From Arachis hypogaea (Eukaryota > Streptophyta > Magnoliopsida > Fabales > Fabaceae), in NCBI RefSeq assembly GCF_003086295.3, contig NW_027255468.1, positions 677,810-741,809 of the forward strand: 64,000 nucleotides of DNA, given 5' to 3'. The notes under the pieces were generated by a model. The model was not told where the DNA came from and did not search any database. It worked only from the letters and a program-made list of their open reading frames with translations. The stretch's first letter is position 1. Each line of letters begins with the position of its first letter. This document shows positions 1 to 12,358 of this stretch, one piece after another. The position numbers were made by a program, and so were the translations under genes.

Positions 1-275
1 AAGCTACAAGCAAGCTAATTGAGTAGATTTTCATGTTTCCCTTGATTGAACCAACCATATGTGAATTCATGCCATTTCATGAGGTTTTGAACTATATTTG
101 TTGCATATTGTGGAAGATTGAATACCTCATGATTTTGAGCAAAACTTTGATTAGTTTGGTTGATCAATGATAGGTGAAGAAGGCTTGGAGAAAGGTTGAA
201 GCAAAGAGGAATGGCTAGGAGTGAAGAGAGGACAATGGAATAAGTGAAAATTGAACCGGGTTGCATGAAGTTAGC

Positions 276-671
276 CCCAACGTTAGCCCCCTAACTTGGA
301 GGCTAACGTTGGGCATATGAATCACTCTTTGGAAGTAGCCAACGTTAGCTCCAACGTTAGCCCCCTAACTTGGAGGCTAACGTTGGAACTTGAGAGTTTC
401 TCCCTGGGCTACCAACGTTTGCGCCAACGTTAGCCCCCTAACTTGGAGGCTAACGTTGGCACTTAAATCACAATGGGGGAGTAGGCAACGTTTGCGCCAA
501 CGTTAGCCCCCTAACGTGGAGGCTAACGTTGGCACCAATCACACCAAGCAAGGCCAACGTTAGGGTCAAAGTTAGACCCCTAACGTTGGCGCCAACGTCT
601 AAACCAGAAGAATGTGGTTTGCTGATATGAAAAGTTAGGGTCAAAGTTAGACCCCTAACTTTGACCCTAAC
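276..671 (+). repeat. Tandem hairpin block in the U3 region of the element 1 LTR
   Basis: Four units of about 73 bp each hold an inverted repeat with arms CCAACGTTAGCC and GGCTAACGTTGG around a short spacer, at about 276-313, 351-386, 424-459 and 497-532. Two related inverted repeats follow: 553-590, and 634-671, where 17-bp perfect arms (GTTAGGGTCAAAGTTAG and its complement) enclose only ACCC. The block lies 150-550 bp upstream of the TATA box, where LTR enhancers or silencing targets would be expected. The function is unknown. Confidence 0.85.
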
Positions 672-826
672 GTTGAAGACCAACGTTGGCTAACTCCATT
701 TCCGGTTCAATTGGTTCACTTCGGTTCTTCTTCAATCTTCAAGAGCAATCAACCAAGGCCTCTTTCAACCCAATTCCACCAAGAACAAAGGCCCAACTCA
801 AGGCTTGAAGATCATTTTGGAAAGTG

Positions 827-834
827 TATAAATA
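827..834 (+). promoter_or_regulatory. TATA box of the element 1 LTR promoter
   Basis: TATAAATA sits in a context (GTG-TATAAATA-GGATAG) that is conserved in element 2 at 31380 and 36134. It lies between the U3 hairpins and the pyrimidine-rich region that probably becomes the RNA leader, so transcription likely starts about 30 bp downstream. Confidence 0.7.
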
Positions 835-1713
835 GGATAGAATTCAATTTGTTTAGAGAGCTTTTGCTGGAGAGTTTTCTTTTAGAGCTTTCCTTTTAGA
901 ATTTTCATAATAGTTTTCGAAGAGCTTTTGAACTTGAGTGAACTTTAATTTCTTGCTTTCATTGCTTTCAATTTCATTTGACTTTTGTCTTGGATCTTGG
1001 ATTGGAGAATTGAAGAAATTCTGTTTCAATCTCAATCTTGGATCTCTCTGTTTCCTTTACTGTTAATTGAATTAGCATTTCTGTTTCTGTTACTTGATCT
1101 TCATCTCTTTTCTTTGCAATTTACAATTTCCTTGCTATTGTTCTTGTGGGATCTAGGAAGGCATTGAGATCTAGACTTGGTTTTCTAGTCTCTGGGTCCT
1201 GAGATCTAAATTCTCATTTCAATTCTCTGTTTAATGCTTTCATTGTTCATTTACTTTGCTGTTATAAGATCCGGTTCAATCCCAACTCCCTTTTCCTCTT
1301 CTGTTTGATGCAATTTAGTTTTCCCTTGTTTAAATTCTGCAAATCCTCATCCCAATCCCCTTTACTTTTCAAGCAATTTACATTTCTTGCACTTTAAGAT
1401 TCTGCAATTTACATTTCTTGCACTTTAAGTTTCTGTCATTTAATTTCTTGTCCTTTAAGTTTCAGCAATTTACTTTCCCGCTCTCTTTAATTTCATGCAA
1501 TTTACATTCTGCAAATCACAAATCACCCAACCAACACTTGATTCGCTTGACTAAATCAACCACTAAACTAAAATTGCTCAATCCTTCAATCCCTGTGGGA
1601 TCGACCTCACTTCCGTGAGTTTTTATTACTTGATACGACCCGGTACACTTGCCGGTTAGTTTTGGGTGTTTTGGTAGAAATTCGTTTCTCATCAAAATAT
1701 CTCATCAAGTTTT

Positions 1714-1732
1714 TGGCGCCGTTGCCGGGGAT
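1714..1732 (+). other. Primer binding site, tRNA-Asp type (element 1)
   Basis: TGGCGCCGTTGCCGGGGAT is the complement of the 3' end of plant tRNA-Asp including CCA, as I recall that tRNA. It starts six bases after the 5' LTR end. tRNA-Asp priming is typical of Athila elements. The 180 bp from here to the start codon at 1911 hold only leader sequence. Confidence 0.88.
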
Positions 1733-1910
1733 TGATTAGATTGACAATGATTAAGTGAGGTGGTAATCTAGATCAAGCACTTTTTCTTTATTTTTCTTTA
1801 ACTTTTGATTAACCCACTAACTGTTTGAATTTTTGCTTAAGCTAACTAAAACTTCATTCTAGCAGTAGATTGAAGTATCACTGGTTTGTGTGCTCTTATG
1901 TTCTGCTTGT

Positions 1911-4900
1911 ATGTCAGGTACACAAAGAGCCATACCCAATTTTCATGAACAAGACGAAAGAACTCTCAGGAGGTTAAGAAGAGCCGAAAGAGGGAAAAGT
2001 ATTGTTGGAGAAGAAGAATCTGAGGAAGAATACCACGAGATGGAAGGAGATACATCTAATCCAGGAGAAGGAGTTAATAATCCACCACAACAGAGGAGAG
2101 TATTGGCTTCCTATACTTTTGCAAATGCTAGACATTGTGGAAGCAGCATTCTCACCCCTAATGTCAATGCAAATAACTTTGAACTGAAGCCACAACTCAT
2201 CACATTGGTCCAGAATAACTGCTCATTTGGAGGAGGACCATTGGAGGATCCAAATCAACATCTATCTACCTTCTTGAGGATCTGTGACACTGTCAAATCC
2301 AATGGTGTGAATCCTGAGACTTACAAGCTTCTGCTGTTCCCGTTCTCATTAAGGGATAAGGCTGCACAATGGCTTGAAACTTTTCCCCAAGCAAGTATCA
2401 CTAGTTGGGATGACTTGGTGGCTAAATTTCTAGCCAAATTCTATCCACCCCAGAGAGTCATCAGGCTGAAAACTGAGGTGCAGACATTCACACAATTAGA
2501 TGCTGAATCCTTGTATGAAGCATGGGAGAGGTACAAAGCCTTAATCAGAAAGTGCCCTCCAGAGATGTTCAATGAATGGGATGTGCTGCAAAATTTCTAT
2601 GAAGGCCTGACATTGAAATCTCAGGAGGCATTAGATCATTCTGCTGGAGGTTCACTACAACTAATGAAAACTGCTGAGGAAGCTCAGAATCTTGTGGACA
2701 TGGTGGCCAACAATCAATATTTCTTTGCTCATCAAAGAAGCCGCCAACCATCACAAAGAAGAGGAGTAATGGAACTAGACGGAGTGGATTCAATCCTAGC
2801 TCAAAACAAGATGATGCAGCAGCAATTTCAACAACAATTTGAGCAAATGGCTAAGAGGATTGACAGTCTCCAAGTTGCAGCAGTCAACACTAGCCAGCCA
2901 TCAACCACATGGGGTCAGAGTGAAGAGACTCAAGAGGAGCAACAACAAGAACAAGTCCAGTACATGCACAACCAAAATTCTGGGCCAAATGAAGTATATG
3001 GTGACACTTACAACCCTTCTTGGAAGAACCACCCAAACCTTAGGTGGGGAGACAATCACAACCAAAATCAACAACCATGGCAGAGAAACTCAAACCAAAA
3101 CACTTTAAGAAACAACCAAAACCACAACCAGCAGCAAACCAACCAAAACCCCTACAGAAAACCTCAAAACAACTACTCCAACCCCAACCATTACCAATCT
3201 AATAACCAACCCACCAACCAAAATGTCTACCATCCACCATCCACATTTCACAACCCACCACAAGCATCACCTGAATCTCACAGACTCACCAACTTGGAAA
3301 CCTTGATAGACAAAATGTGGAAACACCAAGAAATGACAACCAAGAACCATGAAGCCTCCATGAAGAGCCTAGAGAGGCAAATTGGGCAAATCTCCAAACA
3401 GATTTCTGTTGAGAAATCTTCAAGCTCACTGCCAAGTGACACAATCCCAAATCCTAAGGAAGAATGCAAGGCAATACAATTGAGGAGTGGAAAAGTCTTG
3501 GTGAAAAATGAAGAAGCAACCAAGAAGCCAAAGGAAAGTGACAAGAAACAAGCTGAAGAAGAGAAAGTCAATGACAAGAAGGAGGCAGCAAGCAAGCCAA
3601 CTCAGAATCAAGTTCAAGAAAAAGAAGATCAGCCACAAAAATCAAGAAAGGGAAAGGAAGTAATTGAAGGACCAACTAAGGACCAAAGGCAGGGAAATAA
3701 CTTCACTCCTCCCTTGCCATACCCTCAGAGGTTCAACAAAGAGATTAATGACAAGCATTTTCACAAATTCCTTGAGATTTTTAAGAAGCTGGAAATCAAC
3801 ATTCCCTTGGCCGAAGCACTTGAGCAAATGCCTCTATATTCCAAGTTTCTGAAGGATCTTATCAACAAGAAAAGAAGTTGGCTTGAAAGGGAAACCATAT
3901 TACTCACAGAGGAATGCAGTGCTGTAATCCAACGGGGTATTCCACCAAAACTTAAGGATCCGGGAAGCTTTGTAGTCTCATGCACTATTGGCAAGATAAT
4001 TCTCAACAAGGCCCTCTGTGACCTGGGTGCCAGCATCAACTTAATGCCTCTCTCAATGATGAGAAAACTTGCCATAGAAGAACTTAAACCCACCAGGATG
4101 TCGCTAGTCATGGCTGACAGATCAATCAAGACACCTAATGGAATTGTGGAGAATCTGTTAGTAAAGATTGGGGAGTTTATCTTCCCAGCAGATTTTGTAA
4201 TTTTGGATACCGAAGAAGAAGGAAACGACTCAATCATTCTGGGAAGGCCATTTCTACACACAGCAAGGGCCATCATTGATGTTGAAAAAGGAGAAATGAC
4301 CTTCAGGGTCCATAATGAACAAATGATTATAAATGTGTTCAAATCAATGCAAAACGCTCCTGAGCAAGAAGATTATGTGAGAGTGGATATGATAGATAGT
4401 TTGGTGGAAGAAACTTTGGAAGAAAAGTTTCAAGAGCAAGAAGGAAATCAAGAAACAACAGAGGAACAAGTGGCTGAGACCTTTACTGAGCAATATGAAA
4501 GGCAAGATAAGAAAGAAGATGTACGAAGACAAGAATTGAAACCTTTACCCACCCATCTCAAATATGCATTCCTTGGCACATCGGAGAGCCTCCCAGTAAT
4601 CATTAATTCATCCCTGTCAAAGAAGGAAGAAGGAGAACTTCTTGATGTACTCAAAGCTCACAAAGATGCTTTAGGATGGACCATTGATGATCTGAAGGGA
4701 ATCAGCCCTGCAGTATGTATGCATAAGATCCTCTTGGAAGATAATTCCAAACCAGTGGTTCAACCACAAAGAAGGCTAAATCCTACAATGAAGGAAGTTG
4801 TCCAGAAGGAAGTAATGAAGTTGTGGAATGCAGGGATAATATTCCCAATATCTGACAGCCCATGGGTAAGCCCAGTTCAAGTTGTACCAAAGAAGGGAGG

Positions 4901-7424
4901 AATGACAGTCATCACTAATGAGAAGAATGAGTTGATCCCTACTAGAACAGTGACTGGGTGGAGAATGTGCATAGACTATAGAAGATTGAATGATGCCACC
5001 AGGAAGGATCATTTCCCTCTCCCATTCATTGATCAGATGCTGGAAAGGTTAGCCGGCCATGCCTATTACTGTTTCTTGGACGGATATTCTGGGTATAATC
5101 AAATCGTGGTAGACCCCAAGGACCAAGAGAAAACTGCCTTCACATGTCCATTTGGAGTTTTTGCGTATAGGCGGATGCCTTTTGGGCTCTGCAACGCCCC
5201 TGCCACATTTCAAAGGTGTATGCTCTCCATTTTTTCTGATATGGTCGAAAAATTTTTAGAAGTCTTCATGGATGACTTCTCTGTTTTTGGTGATAATTTC
5301 AATGCTTGCCTAAACCATTTAACTCTTGTCTTGAAACGGTGCCAAGAAACTAATTTGGTTTTAAACTGGGAGAAATGCCATTTTATGGTACCCGAAGGAA
5401 TTGTTCTTGGCCATAAAGTCTCAAGAAAAGGGATAGAGGTTGATAAGGCAAAAGTTGAGATTATAGAAAAACTCCCTCCACCAATTAATGTGAAATCTGT
5501 TAGAAGTTTCTTGGGGCATGCCGGATTTTACAGAAGGTTTATCAAGGACTTTTCAAAAATAGCCAAACCTTTAAGTAATCTGTTAATGCTTGATAACCCT
5601 TTTGTTTTTGATGAAAACTGTCAGCATGCATTTGAAACTTTAAAAAATAAACTCACAACAGCACCAATAATCACACCCCCAGATTGGGGATTACCTTTTG
5701 AACTCATGTGTGATGCAAGTGACATTGCAATTGGTGCTGTACTTGGGCAAAAGAAGGGGAATTTGCATCATGTCATATATTACGCAAGTAAAGTGTTGAA
5801 TGAGGCCCAAAGAAATTACACTACAACAGAAAAAGAGTTGCTAGCTGTAGTCTATGCATTTGATAAGTTTAGATCATATCTGATAGGATCGAAGGTTGTA
5901 GTTTATACTGATCATGCTGCACTTAAGTATTTGATGTCAAAACAGGATGCTAAACCAAGACTCATCAGGTGGATACTGCTTCTACAAGAATTTGACATTG
6001 AAATAAGAGATAGGAAGGGCACTGAAAACCAGGTCGCTGATCATCTGTCAAGACTACCACATGAAACAAATCAAAAAGCATCCCAGCCAATAAATGAAAG
6101 CTTCCCAGATGAGCACCTTCTGCAGATCCATCAAGCACCTTGGTTTGCTGACATAGCAAATTACAAAGTGGGAAGGAAGATACCGCAAGAATTCTCTAAG
6201 CAACAAGTGAAGAAGTTGATTAAAGAAGCAAGGAAATTTTTATGGGATGAACCCTTCTTATTCAAGAGATGCTCTGATGGAGTGATCAGGAGGTGTATTC
6301 CTGAAAGTGAAGTGAGGGACATCTTGTGGCATTGTCATGGTTCAGCTTATGGTGGACACTTTGGCCCAGAAAAAACAGCCGCAAAAATACTACAGAGTGG
6401 CTTCTATTGGCCAACTATTTTCAAGGATGCCAGAAGATATGTACACCAATGTAATGAATGCCAGAAAGCAGGAGGATTAACAAGAAGGAATGAGATGCCT
6501 CAAAATTTTATCTTGGAATTAGAATTGTTCGATCTGTGGGGAATTGATTTCATGGGGCCTTTTCCTCCTTCCTATTCTTTTAGATACATCCTGGTAGCAG
6601 TGGAATATGTCTCAAAATGGGTAGAAGCTATAGCCACAACCACCTGTGATGCACAGATCGTCCTCCAATTCCTCAAAAAGCACATCTTCACTAGGTTTGG
6701 AGTGCCCAAAAGTCTTATTAGTGATGGTGGTAGTCACTTTTGCAACAAACAAATGGAGAAACTCCTTCACAAATATGGAGTAATTCACAAAGTAGCCACA
6801 CCCTACCACCCTCAGACTAACGGCCAAGCTGAACTTGCAAATAGAGAATTAAAGAAGATCCTAGAGAAAACAGTGGGAATCACAAGAAAGGATTGGGCTA
6901 GAAAGCTAGAGGATGCACTGTGGGCATATAGGACAGCTTTTAAAACTCCTATTGGCAAGTCACCCTTTCAGCTATTGTATGGCAAATCCTGCCACCTCCC
7001 TGTAGAGCTTGAACATAGAGCTTTTTGGGCCACTAAACTCCTCAACCTTGACCCCCAAGCTGCAGGAGAAAAAAGGTTGTTACAACTAAATGAACTGGAT
7101 GAATTCAGACTGGAAGCTTATGAAAATGCGAAGATATACAAGGAGAAAGCTAAGAAGTGGCATGACAAGAAGATCACAAAGAAGGAATTCAAGCCTGGAC
7201 AACAAGTACTCCTGTATAATTCAAGGCTTAAAATCTTCCCTGGCAAACTGAAGTCTAAGTGGACTGGCCCATACTTGGTGACAAAGATTTTTCCCTATGG
7301 GAATATTGAACTGCTAGATGAGGCAACAAAGAATCAATTCACTGTGAATGGGCACAGAGCAAAGTTGTACTTAGGAGGACAATGGGTTAAGGAAAAAGAG
7401 GTTCAACACCTACAGCCCTCTTAA
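1911..7424 (+). CDS. Gag-Pol polyprotein (Gag, protease, reverse transcriptase, RNase H, integrase)
   Basis: A single uninterrupted frame of 1837 residues. The open frame extends seven codons upstream to a GTG, but the first ATG is at 1911 and is taken as the start. Gag (retrotransposon gag domain, about residues 80-270) has no CCHC zinc knuckle and is followed by a long Gln/Asn- and Lys/Glu-rich linker. Protease has DLGAS with the catalytic Asp at about 704 and a later ILGRPFL. Reverse transcriptase spans about 980-1150, with an FMDD active site (Asp 1121 and 1122). RNase H starts near MCDASD (about 1266) and has TDHAAL at about 1334. Integrase has an HHCC finger from about 1470 and a D-58-D-35-E triad (about 1546, 1605, 1641). 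The C-terminus resembles a gag-pol end with no chromodomain. All motifs are intact, so it could encode working enzymes for reverse transcription in cytoplasmic particles and integration in the nucleus. How Gag excess is made from one frame is not visible. Confidence 0.95.
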   Translation: MSGTQRAIPNFHEQDERTLRRLRRAERGKSIVGEEESEEEYHEMEGDTSNPGEGVNNPPQQRRVLASYTFANARHCGSSILTPNVNANNFELKPQLITLVQNNCSFGGGPLEDPNQHLSTFLRICDTVKSNGVNPETYKLLLFPFSLRDKAAQWLETFPQASITSWDDLVAKFLAKFYPPQRVIRLKTEVQTFTQLDAESLYEAWERYKALIRKCPPEMFNEWDVLQNFYEGLTLKSQEALDHSAGGSLQLMKTAEEAQNLVDMVANNQYFFAHQRSRQPSQRRGVMELDGVDSILAQNKMMQQQFQQQFEQMAKRIDSLQVAAVNTSQPSTTWGQSEETQEEQQQEQVQYMHNQNSGPNEVYGDTYNPSWKNHPNLRWGDNHNQNQQPWQRNSNQNTLRNNQNHNQQQTNQNPYRKPQNNYSNPNHYQSNNQPTNQNVYHPPSTFHNPPQASPESHRLTNLETLIDKMWKHQEMTTKNHEASMKSLERQIGQISKQISVEKSSSSLPSDTIPNPKEECKAIQLRSGKVLVKNEEATKKPKESDKKQAEEEKVNDKKEAASKPTQNQVQEKEDQPQKSRKGKEVIEGPTKDQRQGNNFTPPLPYPQRFNKEINDKHFHKFLEIFKKLEINIPLAEALEQMPLYSKFLKDLINKKRSWLERETILLTEECSAVIQRGIPPKLKDPGSFVVSCTIGKIILNKALCDLGASINLMPLSMMRKLAIEELKPTRMSLVMADRSIKTPNGIVENLLVKIGEFIFPADFVILDTEEEGNDSIILGRPFLHTARAIIDVEKGEMTFRVHNEQMIINVFKSMQNAPEQEDYVRVDMIDSLVEETLEEKFQEQEGNQETTEEQVAETFTEQYERQDKKEDVRRQELKPLPTHLKYAFLGTSESLPVIINSSLSKKEEGELLDVLKAHKDALGWTIDDLKGISPAVCMHKILLEDNSKPVVQPQRRLNPTMKEVVQKEVMKLWNAGIIFPISDSPWVSPVQVVPKKGGMTVITNEKNELIPTRTVTGWRMCIDYRRLNDATRKDHFPLPFIDQMLERLAGHAYYCFLDGYSGYNQIVVDPKDQEKTAFTCPFGVFAYRRMPFGLCNAPATFQRCMLSIFSDMVEKFLEVFMDDFSVFGDNFNACLNHLTLVLKRCQETNLVLNWEKCHFMVPEGIVLGHKVSRKGIEVDKAKVEIIEKLPPPINVKSVRSFLGHAGFYRRFIKDFSKIAKPLSNLLMLDNPFVFDENCQHAFETLKNKLTTAPIITPPDWGLPFELMCDASDIAIGAVLGQKKGNLHHVIYYASKVLNEAQRNYTTTEKELLAVVYAFDKFRSYLIGSKVVVYTDHAALKYLMSKQDAKPRLIRWILLLQEFDIEIRDRKGTENQVADHLSRLPHETNQKASQPINESFPDEHLLQIHQAPWFADIANYKVGRKIPQEFSKQQVKKLIKEARKFLWDEPFLFKRCSDGVIRRCIPESEVRDILWHCHGSAYGGHFGPEKTAAKILQSGFYWPTIFKDARRYVHQCNECQKAGGLTRRNEMPQNFILELELFDLWGIDFMGPFPPSYSFRYILVAVEYVSKWVEAIATTTCDAQIVLQFLKKHIFTRFGVPKSLISDGGSHFCNKQMEKLLHKYGVIHKVATPYHPQTNGQAELANRELKKILEKTVGITRKDWARKLEDALWAYRTAFKTPIGKSPFQLLYGKSCHLPVELEHRAFWATKLLNLDPQAAGEKRLLQLNELDEFRLEAYENAKIYKEKAKKWHDKKITKKEFKPGQQVLLYNSRLKIFPGKLKSKWTGPYLVTKIFPYGNIELLDEATKNQFTVNGHRAKLYLGGQWVKEKEVQHLQPS

Positions 7425-7440
7425 AAAGAATTGAAAGATG

Positions 7441-7486
7441 TCAAGCTAGTGACAATAAAAGAGCGCTTGTTGGGAGGCAACCCAAC
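7441..7486 (+). other. Conserved post-pol block with a small hairpin (element 1 copy)
   Basis: About 45 bp starting TCAAGCTAGTGACA and ending in TTGGG-AGGCAA-CCCAA, a five-pair hairpin. It begins 17 bases after the pol stop. Near-identical blocks follow the last gag/pol-derived frame of element 2 (33674) and of element 3 (43519), although the rest of those sequences differ. The conservation suggests a cis-acting RNA or DNA signal. The role is unknown. Confidence 0.75.
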
Positions 7487-8935
7487 CGGAGGTACTTTTC
7501 TTTCATAGTTAGTTCAATAAAAAGGTTAAATGAGTAGTATGTATTGCAAGGAGCTAAGTTTGGTGTTTCACACCAAAACATATTAAGGGAGAATGAAGGA
7601 TTCTAAGTTTGGTGTTCCACCAAAATCTTACTTAAAAGCACATTCTCACTTTCTATATAAAGAGCTACCAGCTCCAAGCAATCTGACAAATCATTTAAGC
7701 ATTGTCTGTTTCTAGTTTTCAATTTTATTACCTTTAGCGAAGATTTAAGCTTTCACATATGGTTATGGATAAGAAACATGGCAAGAGACTGAGTTTGGTG
7801 TTCACACACCAAAGTAAGTTCAAACGCCTACAAGAAAGTCTTGCACACTAACAAATCACATAAGGGCTTGAGAAACAAGCAACTTCCATTAACACTGCAG
7901 AAAATCAATCACTCTTATGGGAGGACTACTCACCATTAGCTGAGATGAAAGAAGAAGGAGCCACCAAGAGGTTGTATTGTCATTTAACTCCATCAGTATT
8001 GAATTGCTCAAATTTGGAAGTATGAATATGCCCATTTTAACAGAAACTGTTAGTGTAGTATGCATCAATTATGTTTTTGTAGGCTGGTTTTTATGTGTTG
8101 GCTTGTGTGTTCATTTTCACTTAACAAGAAGTATGTGTTGTCCCCTGCATCTTTAAATTTAATAAAAGAACAGTTTGAATGTGAAGTGAAATGGTCTCTG
8201 TTAGTTAGAAGTGGAATAAAAGTAAGTGGTGGTGTGTGTGATTGCATTATAACTCACTTTAGTGAATAAAGAGCTAAGATATCTCCTTCTAAGTAGAGAG
8301 TGGCCTATTGTCTATGAATCTCAATTGAATAGAATTCCTTGGTTAGAAAGAAAAACAAAAAAAAGAAAGAAAGAACAAAGAAAGCTAAAAGGTGGCAAAA
8401 CAAAAGAAAAACAAAAAGAAATAAAGCTGGACACCAATAGCTTGAACTCTGAAATATATGCCTGTGATGTTTTTGTACTAGGATCTGCTTGGATTAGTAA
8501 GCTCTTAGGAGTGCCTCAACACTTGGTGACTTGGGTTAACTAACCCGGGATCATCAGCTGAAAATCCACTATCAAGAGCAACCTAACTACAAAGCATTTA
8601 GTAGCCCAAAGAGGTGCTGGGCATCAATGTTTTAAGAAGGAATGTGAGCCAAGTGTCTATGGTGAATAATGTGTCAAGTATAAAAAGAAAATGAACTTGC
8701 TACACATGACACTCAAATAAAGCTTTGAATAAAGTAATAGCCAAGGATAAAGGAATAATGAGAGGTCATAGCAGTATGTCACTTGAAACTTGAAGGAAAC
8801 TTTCTAGGCCTAGGAGTCAATAAGAAGTGAGCATTTGCATATCCACATAAAACCCCATGAACTATCAATAACACTTTGCTAGCATGAACTTCCTCTTCCA
8901 TTTCATTCTTTCTTCTTAATAAATTCATTTCTTGC

Positions 8936-8966
8936 TTGGGGACAAGCAAGCTTAAGTTTGGTGTTG
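8936..8966 (+). other. Polypurine-tract-equivalent end of element 1
   Basis: The hairpin GCTTGGGGACAAGC and then AAGTTTGGTGTTG abut the TGATGA start of the 3' LTR. The same two parts occupy the same place in elements 2 and 3. This is not a classical polypurine run. By position it should hold the plus-strand primer. Confidence 0.7.
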
Positions 8967-9625
8967 TGATGACAAGTCATCCTAGCCCATTTTAGCTAGT
9001 CTTTTTCTTTTGTTTTCATTAGAATTATGCACTTTCTTAAGCTACAAGCAAGCTAATTGAGTAGATTTTCATGTTTCCCTTGATTGAACCAACATATGTG
9101 AATTCATGCCATTTCATGAGGTTTTGAACTATATTTGTTGCATATTGTGGAAGATTGAATACCTCATGATTTTGAGCAAAACTTTGATTAGTTTGGTTGA
9201 TCAATGATAGGTGAAGAAGGCTTGGAAAAGGTTGAAGCAAAGGAATGGCTAGGAGTGAAGAGAGACAATGAATAAGTGAAAATTGAACCGGGTTGCATAA
9301 GTTAGCCCAACGTTAGCCCCTAACTTGGAGCTAACGTTGGGCATATGAATCACTCTTGGAAGTAGCCAACGTTAGCTCCAACGTTAGCCCCCTAACTTGG
9401 AGGCTAACGTTGGAACTTGAGAGTTTCTCCCTGGGCTACCAACGTTTGCGCCAACGTTAGCCCCCTAACTTGGAGGCTAACGTTGGCACTTAAATCACAA
9501 TGGGGAGTAGGCAACGTTTGCGCCAACGTTAGCCCCCTAACGTGGGAGGCTAACGTGCACCAATCACACCAAGCAAGGCCAACGTTAGTCAAGTAGACCC
9601 TACTGCGCCAACTTTAAACAGGATG
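8967..9625 (+). repeat. 3' LTR of element 1, cut by the assembly gap
   Basis: It starts TGATGACAAG and covers the first third or so of an LTR of about 1779 bp. Compared with the 5' LTR it differs almost only by one-base deletions, many in short homopolymer runs, and these become denser toward the gap. That pattern looks like poorly polished sequence, not age. About 1.1 kb of LTR and any target duplication are hidden in or lost to the gap. Confidence 0.9.
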
Positions 9626-10625
9626 NNNNNNNNNNNNNNNNNNNNNNNNNNNNNNNNNNNNNNNNNNNNNNNNNNNNNNNNNNNNNNNNNNNNNNNNNNN
9701 NNNNNNNNNNNNNNNNNNNNNNNNNNNNNNNNNNNNNNNNNNNNNNNNNNNNNNNNNNNNNNNNNNNNNNNNNNNNNNNNNNNNNNNNNNNNNNNNNNNN
9801 NNNNNNNNNNNNNNNNNNNNNNNNNNNNNNNNNNNNNNNNNNNNNNNNNNNNNNNNNNNNNNNNNNNNNNNNNNNNNNNNNNNNNNNNNNNNNNNNNNNN
9901 NNNNNNNNNNNNNNNNNNNNNNNNNNNNNNNNNNNNNNNNNNNNNNNNNNNNNNNNNNNNNNNNNNNNNNNNNNNNNNNNNNNNNNNNNNNNNNNNNNNN
10001 NNNNNNNNNNNNNNNNNNNNNNNNNNNNNNNNNNNNNNNNNNNNNNNNNNNNNNNNNNNNNNNNNNNNNNNNNNNNNNNNNNNNNNNNNNNNNNNNNNNN
10101 NNNNNNNNNNNNNNNNNNNNNNNNNNNNNNNNNNNNNNNNNNNNNNNNNNNNNNNNNNNNNNNNNNNNNNNNNNNNNNNNNNNNNNNNNNNNNNNNNNNN
10201 NNNNNNNNNNNNNNNNNNNNNNNNNNNNNNNNNNNNNNNNNNNNNNNNNNNNNNNNNNNNNNNNNNNNNNNNNNNNNNNNNNNNNNNNNNNNNNNNNNNN
10301 NNNNNNNNNNNNNNNNNNNNNNNNNNNNNNNNNNNNNNNNNNNNNNNNNNNNNNNNNNNNNNNNNNNNNNNNNNNNNNNNNNNNNNNNNNNNNNNNNNNN
10401 NNNNNNNNNNNNNNNNNNNNNNNNNNNNNNNNNNNNNNNNNNNNNNNNNNNNNNNNNNNNNNNNNNNNNNNNNNNNNNNNNNNNNNNNNNNNNNNNNNNN
10501 NNNNNNNNNNNNNNNNNNNNNNNNNNNNNNNNNNNNNNNNNNNNNNNNNNNNNNNNNNNNNNNNNNNNNNNNNNNNNNNNNNNNNNNNNNNNNNNNNNNN
10601 NNNNNNNNNNNNNNNNNNNNNNNNN
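9626..10625. other. Assembly gap (1000 N)
   Basis: Exactly 1000 unknown bases, so probably a placeholder length and not a measured one. An LTR is on the left and satellite on the right. Confidence 0.98.
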
Positions 10626-12283
10626 CCTCGTTTCTTTAAATGACGCTATTCGAGAGGCACATACAGCGAGTCGTAATTGCCTTTTTTTTTTTTCATCTTC
10701 GCAGGCTCCATTTTTTTACCGTTTTTTTTTACGTTGTGCTGACCATCGTTCTTTAAATGACGCTATCCGAGAAGGACACATAAAGGCGACCCGTAATGGC
10801 CTCATCTTCGGCAGGCTCCTCCGGTTTTTTCCGGATTTTTTTCTCTGGGATTTTTTTTTTTTTTTTTACGTTGTGCTACCCTCGTTCTTTAAATGACGCT
10901 ATCCCGAGAAAGACACATAAAGGTGAGTCGTAATGGCCTCATCTTTGGTAGGCTCCTCTGTTTTTTTCCGGTTTTTTTCTATTTTTTTATTTTATTTTTA
11001 TTTTTATTTTTTTTTACGTTGTGCTGACCTTCGTTCTTTAAATGACGCTATCCTGAAAGGACATATAAAGCGAGCCGTAATGGCCTCATATCGGCGGGCT
11101 CCTCCGGTTTTTTTACCAGTTTTTTTCTTGGTTTTTTTTTTTTTTTTTTTTAACGTTGTGCTGACCTTCGTTCTTTAAATGACGCTATCCGAGAAGGACA
11201 CATAAAGGCGAGCTGTAATGGCCTCATCTTCGGCAGGCTCCTCGGTTTTTTTCCGATTTTTTCTATGGGTTTTTTTTTTTTTTTATGTTGTGCTGACCTC
11301 GTTCTTTAAATGACGCTATCTCCGAGGAGGACACATAAAGGCGAGTCGTAATGGCCTCATTTTCGGCAGGCTCCAGTTTTTTATCGTTTTTTTTTAACGT
11401 TGTGCTGACCATCGTTCTTTAAATGACGCTATCCCGAGAAGGACACATAAAGGCGACCCGTAATGGCTCATCTTCGGCAGGCTCCTCCGGTTTTTTTTCG
11501 GATTTTTTCTCTGGTTTTTTTTTTTTTTTTTTTTACATTGTGCTGACCATCGTTCTTTAAATGACGATATCCCGAGAAGGACACATAAAGCGAGCCGTAA
11601 ATGGCTCATCTTCGGCAGCCTCTCCAGTTTTTTTACCGGTTTTTTTTTTAACGTTGTGCTGACCATCGTTCTTTAAAATGACGCTATCCCGAGAAGGACA
11701 CATAAAGGCGAGCCGTAATGGCCTCATCTTCGGCAGGCTCTTCCGGTTTTTTTTACGGATTTTTTCTATGGTTTTTTTTTTTTTTTTTTTTACGTTGTGC
11801 TGACCCTCGTTCTTTAAATGACGCTATCTCGAGGAGGACACATAAAGGCAAGTCGTAATGGCCTCATCTTCGGCAGGCTCCAGTTTTTTACCATTTTTTT
11901 TTTTAACGTTGTGCTGACCCTCGTTCTTTAAATGACGCTATCCGAGGAGGACACATAAAGGCGAGCCGTAATGGCCTCATCTTCGGCAGGCTCCTCCGGT
12001 TTTTTTTTCGGATTTTTTCTATAGGTTTTTTTTTTTTTTTTTTAGGTTGTGCTGACCCTCGTTCTTTAAATGACGCTATCTCCGAGGAGGACACATAAAG
12101 GCGAGTCTAATTGCTTCATCTTCGGCAGGGCATTTTTTTACTGTTTTTTTTTTTAACGTTGTGCTGACCATCGTTCTTTAAATGACGCTATCCGAGAAGG
12201 ACACATAAAGGCGACCGTAATGGCCTCATCTTCGGCAGGCTCTCCGGTTTTTTTTCCGGTTTTTTTCTTTTTTTTTTTTTTTT

Positions 12284-12319
12284 TCATCGTTTTTTATATA
12301 AAAAAAAATTCTAATTTTT

Positions 12320-12358
<39 letters not shown>

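Larger units (their letters stand above)
1..1707 (+). repeat. 5' LTR of element 1 (missing about 72 bp at its start)
   Basis: This matches 8967 onward in the 3' LTR. It ends in TCATCA, the inverted partner of the TGATGA start seen at 8967, and the primer site follows six bases later. The intact LTR would be about 1779 bp. It contains a block of hairpin repeats (276-671), a TATA box (827-834), and then a pyrimidine-rich transcribed region with repeated 'tgcaatttac' and 'gcactttaag' phrases (about 1300-1510). No gene is seen in it. Confidence 0.93.
7425..8966 (+). other. Non-coding 3' tail of element 1
   Basis: No convincing protein-coding frame. Athila elements often carry an envelope-like frame here, and none is seen. 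The stretch holds three copies of the AAGTTTGGTGTT motif or a close variant (7557, 7605, about 7791), each followed within a few bases by the near-complement ACACCAAA or CACCAAA, so each could form a short stem. An A-rich patch lies at about 8345-8425. The tail ends in the polypurine-like segment next to the 3' LTR. Confidence 0.75.
1..9625 (+). mobile_element. Athila-type Ty3/gypsy LTR retrotransposon (element 1), both ends incomplete
   Basis: The order is 5' LTR, tRNA-Asp primer site, single gag-pol frame, non-coding tail, polypurine-like end and 3' LTR. The window opens about 72 bp inside the 5' LTR: position 1 matches position 9039 of the 3' LTR. The 3' LTR is cut by an assembly gap. The pol order PR-RT-RNaseH-integrase is the Ty3/gypsy order. 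The protease [10 protein letters not shown], the tRNA-Asp primer and the absence of a chromodomain point to the Athila branch. No envelope-like frame follows pol. With every catalytic motif present and no obvious substitutions between the readable LTR parts, it may be a recently active autonomous copy. The lineage is assigned from motifs, not from a tree. Confidence 0.93.

Noticed and set aside
634..671. TTAGGG within the LTR as a telomere-like repeat
   Set aside because: It occurs singly inside a hairpin arm and is not tandem. The plant telomere repeat is TTTAGGG.
8262..8543. A 93-codon open frame after pol as an envelope-like gene
   Set aside because: It starts with GTG, is Lys-rich through an A-rich patch, and has no signal peptide, membrane segment or similarity to a known family.
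9623..10639. An open frame running through the gap
   Set aside because: It is made of unknown bases only.
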